41,634 nt of DNA from DASQZJ01 sp035638775 (lineage in GTDB: Bacteria > Pseudomonadota > Gammaproteobacteria > UBA5335 > SLRW01). Position 1 is the stretch's first letter, and every line of letters begins with the position of its first letter. The translations under genes and the position numbers were made by a program. Location: assembly GCA_035638775.1 (NCBI GenBank), contig DASQZJ010000074.1, positions 1 through 41,634 of the forward strand, given 5' to 3'. Positions 7,979 to 15,536 of the stretch are shown in pieces. The notes beneath the pieces are model-generated. The model saw only the letters and a program-made list of their open reading frames with translations, made no database searches and was not told the DNA's origin.

Positions 7979-8725
7979 CTATCCGAACAGCGTCGCCCAG
8001 TCGTATGAGCGATCCACCTCTTTGCCCCCGCGGCCGCGCGGCCGCACCCGGACTTCCAGTCTGGCAGGCACGAAATCGCCGGGAAAGACGAACATGCCGT
8101 CGAGCTCCTGGAAGTAGCGAAACGAGAAATGCAGGCTGTCCTTGTGGTCGTTGTCGAACCGGCCCAGGGACAGGGACACCGCCTGCCCGTCCTTCTCCCC
8201 GTAGGCCGTGACCCGGACCTCGCCCGAAACCCGTCGCTCGTGCTTGAGCGCCTGGATCAGCACCAGGCGATAGTAATACTGGTGCGGCCCGCCCGCCTTG
8301 TGCAGGCGCAGCTCCTCGATATTCAGTCCGGCCTGGGCGTCGGCGGGCGAAACAATGCCGCGGTAGAAGCTGACCTCCTGGCGCAGCTCGAGGATCTTGT
8401 CCTGCAGCTGCTCGACCGTGTGCCGCAGCTCGGTGCCCGACTGCCGGTCGACCTTGCGCGCCTGCTGCAGGTCCGCCACCTGCTGGTGCAGGCGGGCGAC
8501 CTCTGCGCGCCGGTCCTCGAGCGCGGTGCGCAGGCGGCGATTGTGCTGGCGGAGCGAGCCCAGGTCATAGCCGGCCTGGACGTGGCCCCACGACCACAGG
8601 CCGAATCCGGCGCCGCCGCCCGCCAGCACCGCGAGCACCGCAAACACCGCGCGGCGGCGGGGATGATGCGGGCGTACGACCAGGTGGCCCCCGCCGTTGC
8701 CGCGGCGGCGTCCCGGCGGCGTCAC
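7979..8725 (-). CDS. membrane-anchored coiled-coil protein (DUF6776-like)
   Basis: A 248-aa protein with a short basic N-terminus, one transmembrane segment at about residues 26-46 (AVFAVLAVLAGGGAGFGLW), a coiled coil at about 55-125 rich in L, Q, R and E, and a C-terminal beta-rich domain of about 120 residues that would be periplasmic. It resembles the conserved protein encoded between argC and bactofilin genes in pseudomonads. GTG 8725 overlaps the argC stop as GTGA, implying translational coupling. The function is not known; a link to the neighbouring bactofilin is plausible but unproven. Confidence 0.8.
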   Translation of the reverse strand: MTPPGRRRGNGGGHLVVRPHHPRRRAVFAVLAVLAGGGAGFGLWSWGHVQAGYDLGSLRQHNRRLRTALEDRRAEVARLHQQVADLQQARKVDRQSGTELRHTVEQLQDKILELRQEVSFYRGIVSPADAQAGLNIEELRLHKAGGPHQYYYRLVLIQALKHERRVSGEVRVTAYGEKDGQAVSLSLGRFDNDHKDSLHFSFRYFQELDGMFVFPGDFVPARLEVRVRPRGRGGKEVDRSYDWATLFG

Positions 8726-9753
8726 GGCACCAGCCCGGGGCTGTCCAGCCCGGCGGTCTCGTCCAGCCCGAACATGATGTTCATGTTCTGGATCGCCTGG
8801 CCGGCCGCGCCCTTGGTGAGATTGTCTATCACCGACAGCACCACCACCGAGTCCGGATCGGGCGCGCGGTGCACGGCGATCCGGCAGTAGTTGTTGCCCC
8901 GTACCGTACGCGTCTCGGGATGCGAGCCGGCCGGCAGCACGTCGACGAAGGGCTCGGCGCGGTAGCGCCGCTCGAACAGCTCCTGCGGATTCGCCCCGGG
9001 ATCGCTCAGCCGGCCGTACAGGCTGGCATGCATGCCGCGCGTCATGGGGGCCAGGTGCGGCACGAACACCAGCCCGACCGGGCCCCCGGCACTCGCGTCC
9101 AGCACCTGGCGAATTTCCGGGTGATGACGATGTGCGGTGCCGCCGTAGGCCTTGAAGCTCTCGTTGACCTCCGAGAACAGGCTCGCGACCTTGGCGCCGC
9201 GGCCGGCCCCCGAGGTGCCGGAAATCGCATCCGCGACCAGGTAGCCCGTGTCGATGACGCCGGCCTCGATCAGCGGCAGCCAGCCAAGCAGGATCGCGGT
9301 AGGGTAACACCCCGGGTTGGCGACGATGCGCGCCTCGCGGATCGCCGCCCGATTGATCTCGGGCAGCCCGTACACCGCTTCACCGGCGAGCTCCGGGCAG
9401 GCGTGACGCATCCCGTACCAGCGCTCCCAGGCAGCCACGTCGCGCAGCCGGAAATCCGCACCGATGTCGATCAGGCGCGTGCCGCGCTCGAGCAGCTCGC
9501 GCGCCATGCCCATGGCGGTGCCGTTGGGCGTGGCGAAGAACACCACGTCGCAATCTCCCAGCATGCCGGGGTCGGGCTCGCGGAAGCTGTGGTCGACCAG
9601 GCCCCGCAGCGCGGGGAGCACCTCCGTCACGGGCCGGCCGGCCTCCGAGCGCGAGGTAACCGCCGCCAGCTCCGCGTCGGGATGCACCGACAGCAGCCGC
9701 ATCAGCTCGATGCCGGCGTAGCCGCTCCCCCCTACGATTCCGATTCTGACCAT
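8722..9753 (-). CDS. argC: N-acetyl-gamma-glutamyl-phosphate reductase
   Basis: A 343-aa NADPH enzyme that reduces N-acetylglutamyl phosphate to the semialdehyde, the third step of arginine synthesis. The Rossmann motif GIVGGSGYAGIEL is at residues 5-17; the catalytic cysteine is C149 in ANPGCYPT; the substrate loop HRHHPEI follows. It heads the operon argC>DUF6776>bactofilin>erpA, whose last three genes are unrelated to arginine. Two more genes of the same pathway, argE and argA, lie at 34706-37385. I could not recognise an ArgR box upstream. Confidence 0.97.
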   Translation of the reverse strand: MVRIGIVGGSGYAGIELMRLLSVHPDAELAAVTSRSEAGRPVTEVLPALRGLVDHSFREPDPGMLGDCDVVFFATPNGTAMGMARELLERGTRLIDIGADFRLRDVAAWERWYGMRHACPELAGEAVYGLPEINRAAIREARIVANPGCYPTAILLGWLPLIEAGVIDTGYLVADAISGTSGAGRGAKVASLFSEVNESFKAYGGTAHRHHPEIRQVLDASAGGPVGLVFVPHLAPMTRGMHASLYGRLSDPGANPQELFERRYRAEPFVDVLPAGSHPETRTVRGNNYCRIAVHRAPDPDSVVVLSVIDNLTKGAAGQAIQNMNIMFGLDETAGLDSPGLVP

Positions 9754-10082
9754 CGCTGTCTCGCCGATACGTCCGCCACCGGTCGCTGCGGACCTGCCCG
9801 GAGCTTACCAAGCTTCCGCAAGCCGTGGTGAGGGTCCAGAGCCCGGCGGCGGCCGCCTGTGATGCCGTGGATGGTGTTGCCCGCCGCCCGTGCGCGCCAG
9901 GACACTCCCTCCTCCCGCCCCGCGACGCCGGCACAGGCCGTCGCCGGAACGTGACAATACCTTCCGGAAGGTTGCTACCATCATACTCACCCGACCGGAC
10001 CGAGCACCACGCCGGGTGCGCGCCGGGCGCCCGGGCCGCGCCGCGGACCACCGCAATCACGCCACAACAACCAGGAGTCGCG
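9754..10082. other. argC-hemJ divergent intergenic region
   Basis: This 329-bp gap between divergent argC and hemJ contains no credible gene; open frames across it lack start signals and family similarity. It must hold promoters for both genes. Its one clear feature is the perfect 14-bp palindrome at 9959-9972. A CATACT at 9982-9987 could be a -10 for hemJ, but no matching -35 is visible. Confidence 0.6.
9959..9972. promoter_or_regulatory. 14-bp perfect palindrome upstream of hemJ, possible operator
   Basis: ACCTTCCGGAAGGT is its own reverse complement and ends 110 bp before the hemJ ATG, just upstream of a possible -10 (9982-9987). The position suits a dimeric regulator. No known operator is recognised. 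Confidence 0.4.
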
Positions 10083-10502
10083 ATGCTCTGGATCAAGTCC
10101 TTTCACATCATCTTCGTGGTCGCGTGGTTCGCGGGGCTGTTCTACCTGCCCCGGCTGTACGTGTACCACACCGAGATCACCGCGCGGGAGGAAGCGGAGC
10201 GCTTCAAGGTCATGGAGCGGCGCCTGTTCGCGATCACCACCATGGGCGCCGCGCTGGCGGTCGCGTTCGGCATCTGGCTGCTCGTCGACGGCTTCTGGGC
10301 GGCGTTCCATGCCGCGCCCTGGCTGCACGCCAAGCTCGGTCTCGTGGGGCTGCTGCTGGCGTATCACGCGTATCTGTACAAGCTGATGCTGGACTTCCGC
10401 CGTGACGCCAACCGCCACTCCCAGCTCTTCTACCGGGTCCTGAACGAGATCCCCACGCTGCTGCTGATCGCGATCGTGATCCTGGTGGTGGTCAAGCCGT
10501 GA
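10083..10502 (+). CDS. hemJ: protoporphyrinogen IX oxidase, HemJ type
   Basis: A 139-aa integral membrane protein with four hydrophobic segments (about residues 4-24, 50-70, 80-98 and 118-137). The N-terminal WIKSFHIIFVVAWFAGLFYLPRLYVYH carries the conserved histidine and the LPRL(Y/F)VYH signature. HemJ oxidises protoporphyrinogen IX to protoporphyrin IX, the penultimate step of heme synthesis, passing electrons to the respiratory chain. ATG 10083 is preceded by CCAGGAGTCGCG. The argC/hemJ adjacency is known from pseudomonads. Heme demand in this locus includes the P450 at 26004. Confidence 0.94.
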   Translation: MLWIKSFHIIFVVAWFAGLFYLPRLYVYHTEITAREEAERFKVMERRLFAITTMGAALAVAFGIWLLVDGFWAAFHAAPWLHAKLGLVGLLLAYHAYLYKLMLDFRRDANRHSQLFYRVLNEIPTLLLIAIVILVVVKP

Positions 10503-10535
10503 GCGGGTGCCGGCGCGGAACGCGGGGTACCCGGC

Positions 10536-11060
10536 TCAGCGGCCCGATACCGGCCGGATCGGGCGGGATGCACCGGTGGGAGCCGGCTCCGGACGAATCA
10601 GCGGAGCCAGCTCGGCAAGCGCACGCCGGTACACGCGTCGCTTGAAGAAGACGACCTCGTGGGGCGGGCGCCAGTAGTCGACCCAGCGCCAGTCATCGAA
10701 CTCGGGCGACCCGGTGCGGTCCAGACTGACGTCGGATTCGCTGCCGAGGAAGCGCAGCAGGAACCACACCTGCTTCTGGCCGATGCACAGCGGCCGCGAG
10801 CGCCGGCGGACGTAGCGCCTGGGCAGGTAGTAGCGCAGCCAGCCGCGCGTGGAGCCGAGGATCTCGACGTGCTCGCGATGCAGCCCGACCTCCTCGTGCA
10901 GCTCGCGATAGAGCGCCTCCTCCGGGGTCTCGTCGGTATCGATCCCGCCCTGGGGGAACTGCCAGGCATCCTGGCCGATCCTGCGCCCCCAGAAGACGCA
11001 GCCGTCTCCGTTGGCGAGGATGATCCCCACGTTGGGTCGAAATCCGTCGGCGTCGATCAC
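10536..11060 (-). CDS. rppH: RNA pyrophosphohydrolase
   Basis: A 174-aa Nudix hydrolase that removes pyrophosphate from the 5' end of transcripts and triggers RNase E decay. The Nudix box starts at G38 (GGIDTDETPEEAL, then E44, R52, E53, E56, E57) and fits GX5EX7REUXEEXGU exactly. FRPNVGIIL near the N-terminus and WLRYYLPRR are RppH signatures. The start is GTG 11060 with a GGTGAGG ribosome-binding site. It is divergent from the HAD phosphatase gene at 11234, an association also seen in other gammaproteobacteria. The tail after residue 155 is proline/arginine-rich and variable. Confidence 0.95.
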   Translation of the reverse strand: MIDADGFRPNVGIILANGDGCVFWGRRIGQDAWQFPQGGIDTDETPEEALYRELHEEVGLHREHVEILGSTRGWLRYYLPRRYVRRRSRPLCIGQKQVWFLLRFLGSESDVSLDRTGSPEFDDWRWVDYWRPPHEVVFFKRRVYRRALAELAPLIRPEPAPTGASRPIRPVSGR

Positions 11061-11108
11061 GTCGCCTCACCCCTGTAAACGTTCCGTAGCATTCTTCCAC
11101 AAGCGCGA

Positions 11109-11155
11109 GCCGGGGCACAAATGCGCCGCCGTTGTGCCCCGGCGGCGATTTCTTT
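11109..11155 (+). promoter_or_regulatory. two mutually exclusive hairpins, possible attenuator
   Basis: A perfect 12-bp stem (11109-11120 with 11132-11143; GCCGGGGCACAA/TTGTGCCCCGGC, 11-nt loop) overlaps a second 7-bp stem (CGCCGCC 11124-11130 with GGCGGCG 11141-11147) that is followed by ATTTCTTT. The second resembles a weak intrinsic terminator and the first would prevent it. The element lies in the rppH-HAD divergent gap, about 80 bp upstream of the HAD start. A simple operator or an orphan terminator is an alternative reading. Confidence 0.35.
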
Positions 11156-11233
11156 ACGCTTTGCGGGCACCTGCGTCAGCGCGGGTGATCCAGTGATCTT
11201 CCCCATTCACGCTGGAGCGGACCGGAGTCTGCG

Positions 11234-11932
11234 TTGGCCCTCGCCCTGTTCGATCTCGACAACACCCTGCTGGCCGGCGACAGCGACCACCTGTGGGGCG
11301 AGTTCCTGGCCGATCAGGGCGTGGTCGACCGGGACTGGTACAAGAGCGAGAATCTCCGCTATTACCGCGCGTACGTGGAAGGCACGCTCGACATCCGCGA
11401 ATTCCTCAATTTTTCCCTGCGGCCGCTCTCGGAGCATCCGCGTGAGCACCTCGACGCCTGGCACCGCCGCTTCATGCGGGAGAGGATCGAGCCGGTGATG
11501 CTGCCGGCGGCGCGCCGGCTGATCGCGCGCCACCGGCGCGCCGGCGACCGGCTGCTCGTGATCACCGCCACCAACGCCTTCATTACCCGCCCCATCGCCA
11601 CCGCCTTCGGCATCGACGATCTCCTGGCCACCGAGCCGGAGATCGTCGACGGCCGCTACACCGGGCGGGTGTCGGGAATTCCGTGCTTCCAGGAAGGCAA
11701 GGTGCTGAGACTGGAGGCCTGGATGCGCCGGCACGGCGGGTCCCTCGCCGCGAGCCATTTCTACAGCGACTCGGTCAACGACCTGCCGCTGCTCAACCGC
11801 GTCGAGCACCCGGTCGCGGTGGACCCGGACCCGCGCCTGCACGGGGAGGCGGAGCGGCGCGGCTGGCCCGCGATCACGCTGCGCCGCGGGCCTGCGCCCG
11901 AGCCGCTGGACAGCGATGGGCGGCGGGGATAG
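11234..11932 (+). CDS. HAD-IB family phosphatase (SerB/CicA-like)
   Basis: A 232-aa haloacid-dehalogenase hydrolase of subfamily IB. Motif I is FDLDNTLLAGDS with nucleophile D7 and acid D9; motif II is LVITATNAF near residue 112; motif III is FYSDSVNDLPLL near 176-187. The TTG start at 11234 is preceded by CCGGAG with six bases between. The substrate is unknown: relatives act on phosphoserine, histidinol phosphate or phospholipid intermediates. The divergent neighbour is rppH, and the same pairing occurs in pseudomonads. Confidence 0.85.
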   Translation: MALALFDLDNTLLAGDSDHLWGEFLADQGVVDRDWYKSENLRYYRAYVEGTLDIREFLNFSLRPLSEHPREHLDAWHRRFMRERIEPVMLPAARRLIARHRRAGDRLLVITATNAFITRPIATAFGIDDLLATEPEIVDGRYTGRVSGIPCFQEGKVLRLEAWMRRHGGSLAASHFYSDSVNDLPLLNRVEHPVAVDPDPRLHGEAERRGWPAITLRRGPAPEPLDSDGRRG

Positions 11933-11984
11933 GCTTGCCGGGATTCGCCCACGCAACCCGCACGACACGCCCGGAGGATTCTCG

Positions 11985-13238
11985 ATGAAGCTCCGCCACC
12001 TGGCCCTCGGGGCCACGGTCGCGCCGTTCCTGCTGCTGGCGGCCTGCCGGATCTCGCCCATCGACTATACGCCCCGCTACACGGACTTCATGAGCGCGAC
12101 CTACGTGCTGGGACAGGGCGACTTCACCAGCAACCAGGTCAACCAGGGCAGCCCGACGCCGTCCTCCGACACCATGAACGCGCCGGTGGGCAACGTCGGC
12201 ACCTTTCCGTACAGTGCGGTGCAGAACGGCTTCTACGTGCCGGATACGGGCAACAACCGGGTGCTGGGCTTCAACGGCATCAACAACAACACGGCCGACC
12301 AAGCCGATTTCGTGCTGGGACAGACCAGCTTCAGCGGCGCGGCCGCCAACGAGGGGGGGTCTCCCTCCGCGAGCTCCCTCGACGCGCCGAAGGCCGTGGC
12401 CAACGACCCCACCTACCTGGCGATCGCCGACAGCGGCAACAACCGGGTGCTGGTCTGGAACGGGCTGCCCTCGGGCACCGGCGCCAAGGCCACCTGGGCC
12501 CTCGGCCAGGCCAGCCTGACGAGCAATGCGGCCGGCTGTGGCGCCTCCGCCATGACCGGCCCCTCCGGCGTGACGATCGCCGGCGGCAAGCTGATCGTGG
12601 CCGACACCGGCAACAACCGGGTGCTGATCTGGAACGACGTCACCAGCCTCACCACCGGCAAGGCACCCGACGTGGTTCTCGGTCAGCCGGATCTGAGCAG
12701 CTGCCAGGCCAACCAGGGCGGCAACCCGTCGGCTGCCACGCTGTCCGGCCCGACCGCCGTCTGGTCCGATGGCACCCGCCTGATCGTGGCCGATTCCGGC
12801 AACAACCGGGTGCTGATCTGGAACGACATCTCCGCGATCACCAGCAGCAACGACGACGAGCCGGCAAACGTGGTCGTCGGCCAGCCGGACATGACCAGCA
12901 CCGCGGCCGGCGCCTCGCAGACCCTGATGAACGACCCGAAGGGTGTGGACGGCTTCGGCGGCGGACTGTTCGTGGCGGACACCGGCAACAACCGGGTGCT
13001 GATCTTCAACAGCACCCCCGCCAGCAATGGCGCCGGCGCGAGCGTCGTCCTGGGCCAGAGCGATTTCACCCATCACGCCGCCAACGACGACAACCAGGAC
13101 GGCAGCCCGGACGCCGGGCCGACCGACCGCACCCTGGACGCCCCGGCGGGCCTGCGCGCCTTCGGCCGGGAGGTCCTGGTCGCGGACACCGGCAACAACC
13201 GCTGGCTGGGCTTCCAGAAGTACATCCCCACGCACTAG
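11985..13238 (+). CDS. NHL-repeat lipoprotein, predicted six-bladed beta-propeller
   Basis: A 417-aa protein with a lipoprotein signal peptide: basic MKLRH, hydrophobic stretch, lipobox LLAAC with C21 as the lipidated residue. The next residue is R22, so outer-membrane sorting is the default. The body has six repeats of about 58-69 residues, each containing VLGQ-(D/S)-(F/L/M)-TS and (V/I)AD(T/S)GNNRVL(I/V)WN. The GNNR-coding cores sit at 12249, 12435, 12609, 12798, 12984 and 13191. Six repeats fit an NHL propeller. NHL propellers bind proteins, RNA or carbohydrates; the ligand here is unknown. It follows the HAD gene by 52 bp with a CCGGAGG ribosome-binding site. Confidence 0.88.
   Translation: MKLRHLALGATVAPFLLLAACRISPIDYTPRYTDFMSATYVLGQGDFTSNQVNQGSPTPSSDTMNAPVGNVGTFPYSAVQNGFYVPDTGNNRVLGFNGINNNTADQADFVLGQTSFSGAAANEGGSPSASSLDAPKAVANDPTYLAIADSGNNRVLVWNGLPSGTGAKATWALGQASLTSNAAGCGASAMTGPSGVTIAGGKLIVADTGNNRVLIWNDVTSLTTGKAPDVVLGQPDLSSCQANQGGNPSAATLSGPTAVWSDGTRLIVADSGNNRVLIWNDISAITSSNDDEPANVVVGQPDMTSTAAGASQTLMNDPKGVDGFGGGLFVADTGNNRVLIFNSTPASNGAGASVVLGQSDFTHHAANDDNQDGSPDAGPTDRTLDAPAGLRAFGREVLVADTGNNRWLGFQKYIPTH
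12249..13208 (+). repeat. six in-gene repeats of the GNNRVL-coding core
   Basis: The 18-mer GGCAACAACCGGGTGCTG recurs at 12249, 12435, 12609, 12798 and 12984 without change, and in degenerate form at 13191. Periods are 186, 174, 189, 186 and 207 bp. The flanking codons differ more, so the core has been kept or homogenised at DNA level. Confidence 0.85.
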
Positions 13239-13269
13239 CCGGCGCAGACCGCGCGCCCGGAGGAGACAC

Positions 13270-13551
13270 ATGCTGACCATCATCGCCAAGCTGCAGGTCA
13301 AGGTCGGACAGGAGCAGGAATTCGTCCGGGCGATGCGCGACATCGTGGCGCGGGTCCGCGAAGAGCCCGGCAACCACGCCTACGCGGTGCACCAGGCCAA
13401 GGACGACCCGGGCCTGTTCATGGTCTACGAGCAGTACGCGGACCAGGAGGCGCTCGACGCGCACCGCAAGCACCTCAAGGAGATTGGCGGCGCGCTGGGG
13501 GAGCTCCTGCAGGGGCCACCGTCGCTGGAGTTCTACCGCCAGACCATCTAG
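13270..13551 (+). CDS. ABM-domain protein (YgiN-like quinol monooxygenase family)
   Basis: A 93-aa single-domain protein of the antibiotic biosynthesis monooxygenase fold (dimeric alpha-beta ferredoxin-like). Typical blocks are MLTIIAKLQVKVGQEQEF, EEPGNHAYAVHQAKDDPGLFMVYEQYADQEA and the C-terminal HLKEI. Relatives include E. coli YgiN and heme-degrading IsdG types; this one lacks features that decide between them. ATG 13270 has CGGAGGAG upstream. It is 31 bp after the lipoprotein gene and probably in the same transcript, but no functional link is evident. Confidence 0.8.
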   Translation: MLTIIAKLQVKVGQEQEFVRAMRDIVARVREEPGNHAYAVHQAKDDPGLFMVYEQYADQEALDAHRKHLKEIGGALGELLQGPPSLEFYRQTI

Positions 13552-13582
13552 GCCGGGTACGCGCGCCGGTCCGGGCGGGGGA

Positions 13583-14350
13583 TCAACCCCCGAGCAGCTC
13601 CACGACGCGGTCGCGGATGCCCGCGTTGGTCGCCAGGATGCTGCTGGTGTCCAGGTTCACGTCCCCTCCCTGGAGATCCATCACGATGCCGCCCGCCTCG
13701 CGCACGATCACCGTCAGCGCGGCGATGTCCAGGATATTGAGATCCGACTCCAGCACGATCTCGAGCTTGCCCGCCGCGAGCAGGTGATAATGGTAGAAGT
13801 CGCCGTAGCCCCGGGTGCGGTTGACCGCAGCCACCAGGGCGCCGATCCGGGGCCACAGATCCGAGCCGGCGGCGGACCGGATGTTGCCCAGCGAGAGCGT
13901 GGCCTCGTCCAGGCGCTCGATCCCGCTCACCCGCACGGGCGCATCGTTCAGCCACGCGCCGCGTCCGCGCTCGGCCCAGGCCAGCTCGCCGAACATGGGC
14001 GCGTTGGACACCCCCAGCACCAGCTGGCCGCGGTGCATCACGGCGATCTGCGTGGAGAAGAAGGGATATTCGCGCACGAAGCTCTTGGTGCCGTCGATGG
14101 GATCGATCAACCACAGGTAGTCGCTGTCGCCGCCGTCGCGCCCGGTTTCCTCGCCGTAGAATCCGTGGTCGGGGAACCGCTGCCGGATCACCGTCCGGAT
14201 CGCTTCCTCCGTCTCGACGTCGGCGACGGTCACGGGCGTGCGGTCCGACTTGAGCTTCACCGCGACGTCGTCGAGATAATAGTGGCGGATGACGCGCTCC
14301 CCGGCGCGGGCGGCCTCGATGGCGGTTTCGAGCAGTTCGCTGCGAGCCAT
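13583..14350 (-). CDS. inositol-monophosphatase family phosphatase, HisN-like
   Basis: A 255-aa metal-dependent phosphatase. The two metal motifs are present: GEETG (about residues 69-73) and IDPIDGTKSFV (about 85-95); the C-terminal motif reads LDIAALTVIVREAGG in place of the usual WDxAA. The stretch after IDPIDGTKSF and the GELAWAERGRGAWLN block resemble histidinol-phosphatase HisN of actinobacteria more than SuhB or CysQ. It could thus supply the histidinol-phosphate step, but sugar or nucleotide phosphates are possible substrates. ATG 14350 is preceded by GGAAAGG. The frame is open 330 bp further upstream without similarity. Confidence 0.75.
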   Translation of the reverse strand: MARSELLETAIEAARAGERVIRHYYLDDVAVKLKSDRTPVTVADVETEEAIRTVIRQRFPDHGFYGEETGRDGGDSDYLWLIDPIDGTKSFVREYPFFSTQIAVMHRGQLVLGVSNAPMFGELAWAERGRGAWLNDAPVRVSGIERLDEATLSLGNIRSAAGSDLWPRIGALVAAVNRTRGYGDFYHYHLLAAGKLEIVLESDLNILDIAALTVIVREAGGIVMDLQGGDVNLDTSSILATNAGIRDRVVELLGG

Positions 14351-14497
14351 GATCCTTTCCTGCTTCTCCCCTGGCGGGGGGCGTGCCGGGGCCGGTCCGG
14401 GTCGGCGGATGCCCGCCCGGATTCCACGGCACGCCCGGAGTGAAACGGGGTGACAGCATACGCCACGAACCCGGATCAGCGGTAATGCCGGCAAATG

Positions 14498-14517
14498 CCA
14501 GCCTCCCCGAAGGCTGG
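14498..14517. other. hairpin in the HisN-like/FecCD intergenic gap
   Basis: CCAGCCT and AGGCTGG form a perfect 7-bp stem with loop CCCCGA, 50 bp before the permease ATG. There is no U-tract on either side. It may be part of the 5' leader of the cobalamin operon, but the surrounding 217 bp does not match the cobalamin riboswitch consensus. Confidence 0.3.
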
Positions 14518-14567
14518 TAAAGTCCGCATCGTTCGCGCCGTCCGCCCCGGAGACCGGGAACCGCTCG

Positions 14568-15536
14568 ATGACCCGTGCGATCCGCATTCTGCTCGCGCTC
14601 GCCCTGCTCGGGGCGCTCGTCCTGGCATGGGCCCTGCTGACCGGCAGCGCCGGTCTCGGCTGGCGCGCGGTGGTGGGCACGCTCGCCGGTCACGGCACGC
14701 CTCTGGCACGCGAGGTGGTGCTCGGCCTGCGCCTCCCGCGCGCGAGCGCGGCGTTCGCCACCGGCGGGCTGCTGGCGGTGGCGGGAGCCCTGATGCAGGT
14801 GTTGCTGCGCAACCCGCTGGCGGACCCCTACGTGCTGGGCATCTCCGGGGGCGCCGCCGTGGGCGCGCTGTCGGCGATGATGCTGGGCTGGGCCGGAAGC
14901 GCGGCATCCGGGAGCGCCTTCGCGGGTGCCATGCTTTCGATGGTCGTGGTTTTCGGCATGGCCCGGCTGCGCGGAGAATGGAGCGCAACCCGGCTGCTGC
15001 TCACGGGCGTGGTCGTGGCCGCGGGCTGGGGCGCGGTGATCAGCCTGCTGCTGGCGCTGAGCCCCGACAGCGACCTGTCGGGCATGCTTTTCTGGATGAT
15101 GGGCGACCTCGGCCGTGCCCGCGGCGGCCTGCCGGCGCTGCTGATCCTGCTGGCCGCCGTGGCGGTCTGCCTGCCGCTGGGTCGGCACCTCAACCTGCTG
15201 GCGCGCGGGCGCGAGCAGGCCGCGGCGCTGGGCGTGAACGCGGGGCCGCTGGAGCTCGGGATCTACGTGCTGGCCTCGCTGCTGACGGCCACGGCGGTGA
15301 CGGTAGCCGGTACGGTGGGCTTCGTGGGCCTGGTGGTACCGCATATGCTGCGGCTCGCCACCGGCAATGACCAGCGCCTGCTGCTGCCGGCGTCGGCGCT
15401 CGCCGGCGGCACGCTGCTGACCGCGGCCGATACCCTGGCGCGGACGGTGATCGCGCCCGAGCAGCTGCCGGTGGGCGTGATCACCGCGCTGATCGGCGTG
15501 CCGACGTTTCTGTACCTGCTCAACCGGGGATCGTGA
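14568..15536 (+). CDS. btuC: FecCD/BtuC-family ABC transporter permease
   Basis: A 322-aa inner-membrane protein with about ten hydrophobic segments. The family signatures are present: LRLPRASAAFATGGLLAVAGALMQVLLRNPLADPYVLGISGGAAVGA early, and AVTVAGTVGFVGLVVPHMLRL (coupling region) late. It would form the channel that takes cobalamin or a siderophore across the inner membrane. The choice of cobalamin rests on context: ABC ATPase, TonB, cobalamin adenosyltransferase and DUF71 follow in one tight operon, and a BtuF-like protein is encoded at 32117. The gene overlaps the ATPase gene by one base. The symbol is by context. Confidence 0.88.
   Translation: MTRAIRILLALALLGALVLAWALLTGSAGLGWRAVVGTLAGHGTPLAREVVLGLRLPRASAAFATGGLLAVAGALMQVLLRNPLADPYVLGISGGAAVGALSAMMLGWAGSAASGSAFAGAMLSMVVVFGMARLRGEWSATRLLLTGVVVAAGWGAVISLLLALSPDSDLSGMLFWMMGDLGRARGGLPALLILLAAVAVCLPLGRHLNLLARGREQAAALGVNAGPLELGIYVLASLLTATAVTVAGTVGFVGLVVPHMLRLATGNDQRLLLPASALAGGTLLTAADTLARTVIAPEQLPVGVITALIGVPTFLYLLNRGS

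Noticed and set aside
12249..13208. Repeats as a CRISPR array
   Set aside because: The repeats are inside one open reading frame, in register with a protein repeat, and their period (174-207 bp) is far too long.
14351..14567. Possible cobalamin riboswitch upstream of the B12 operon
   Set aside because: The gap has a GGAGACCGGG-like stretch and a hairpin, but the ordered B12-box blocks of the riboswitch (GGGAA, GGTG-AA-TCC, GCCNCTG-like core) could not be found on either strand. A covariance-model search would settle it.
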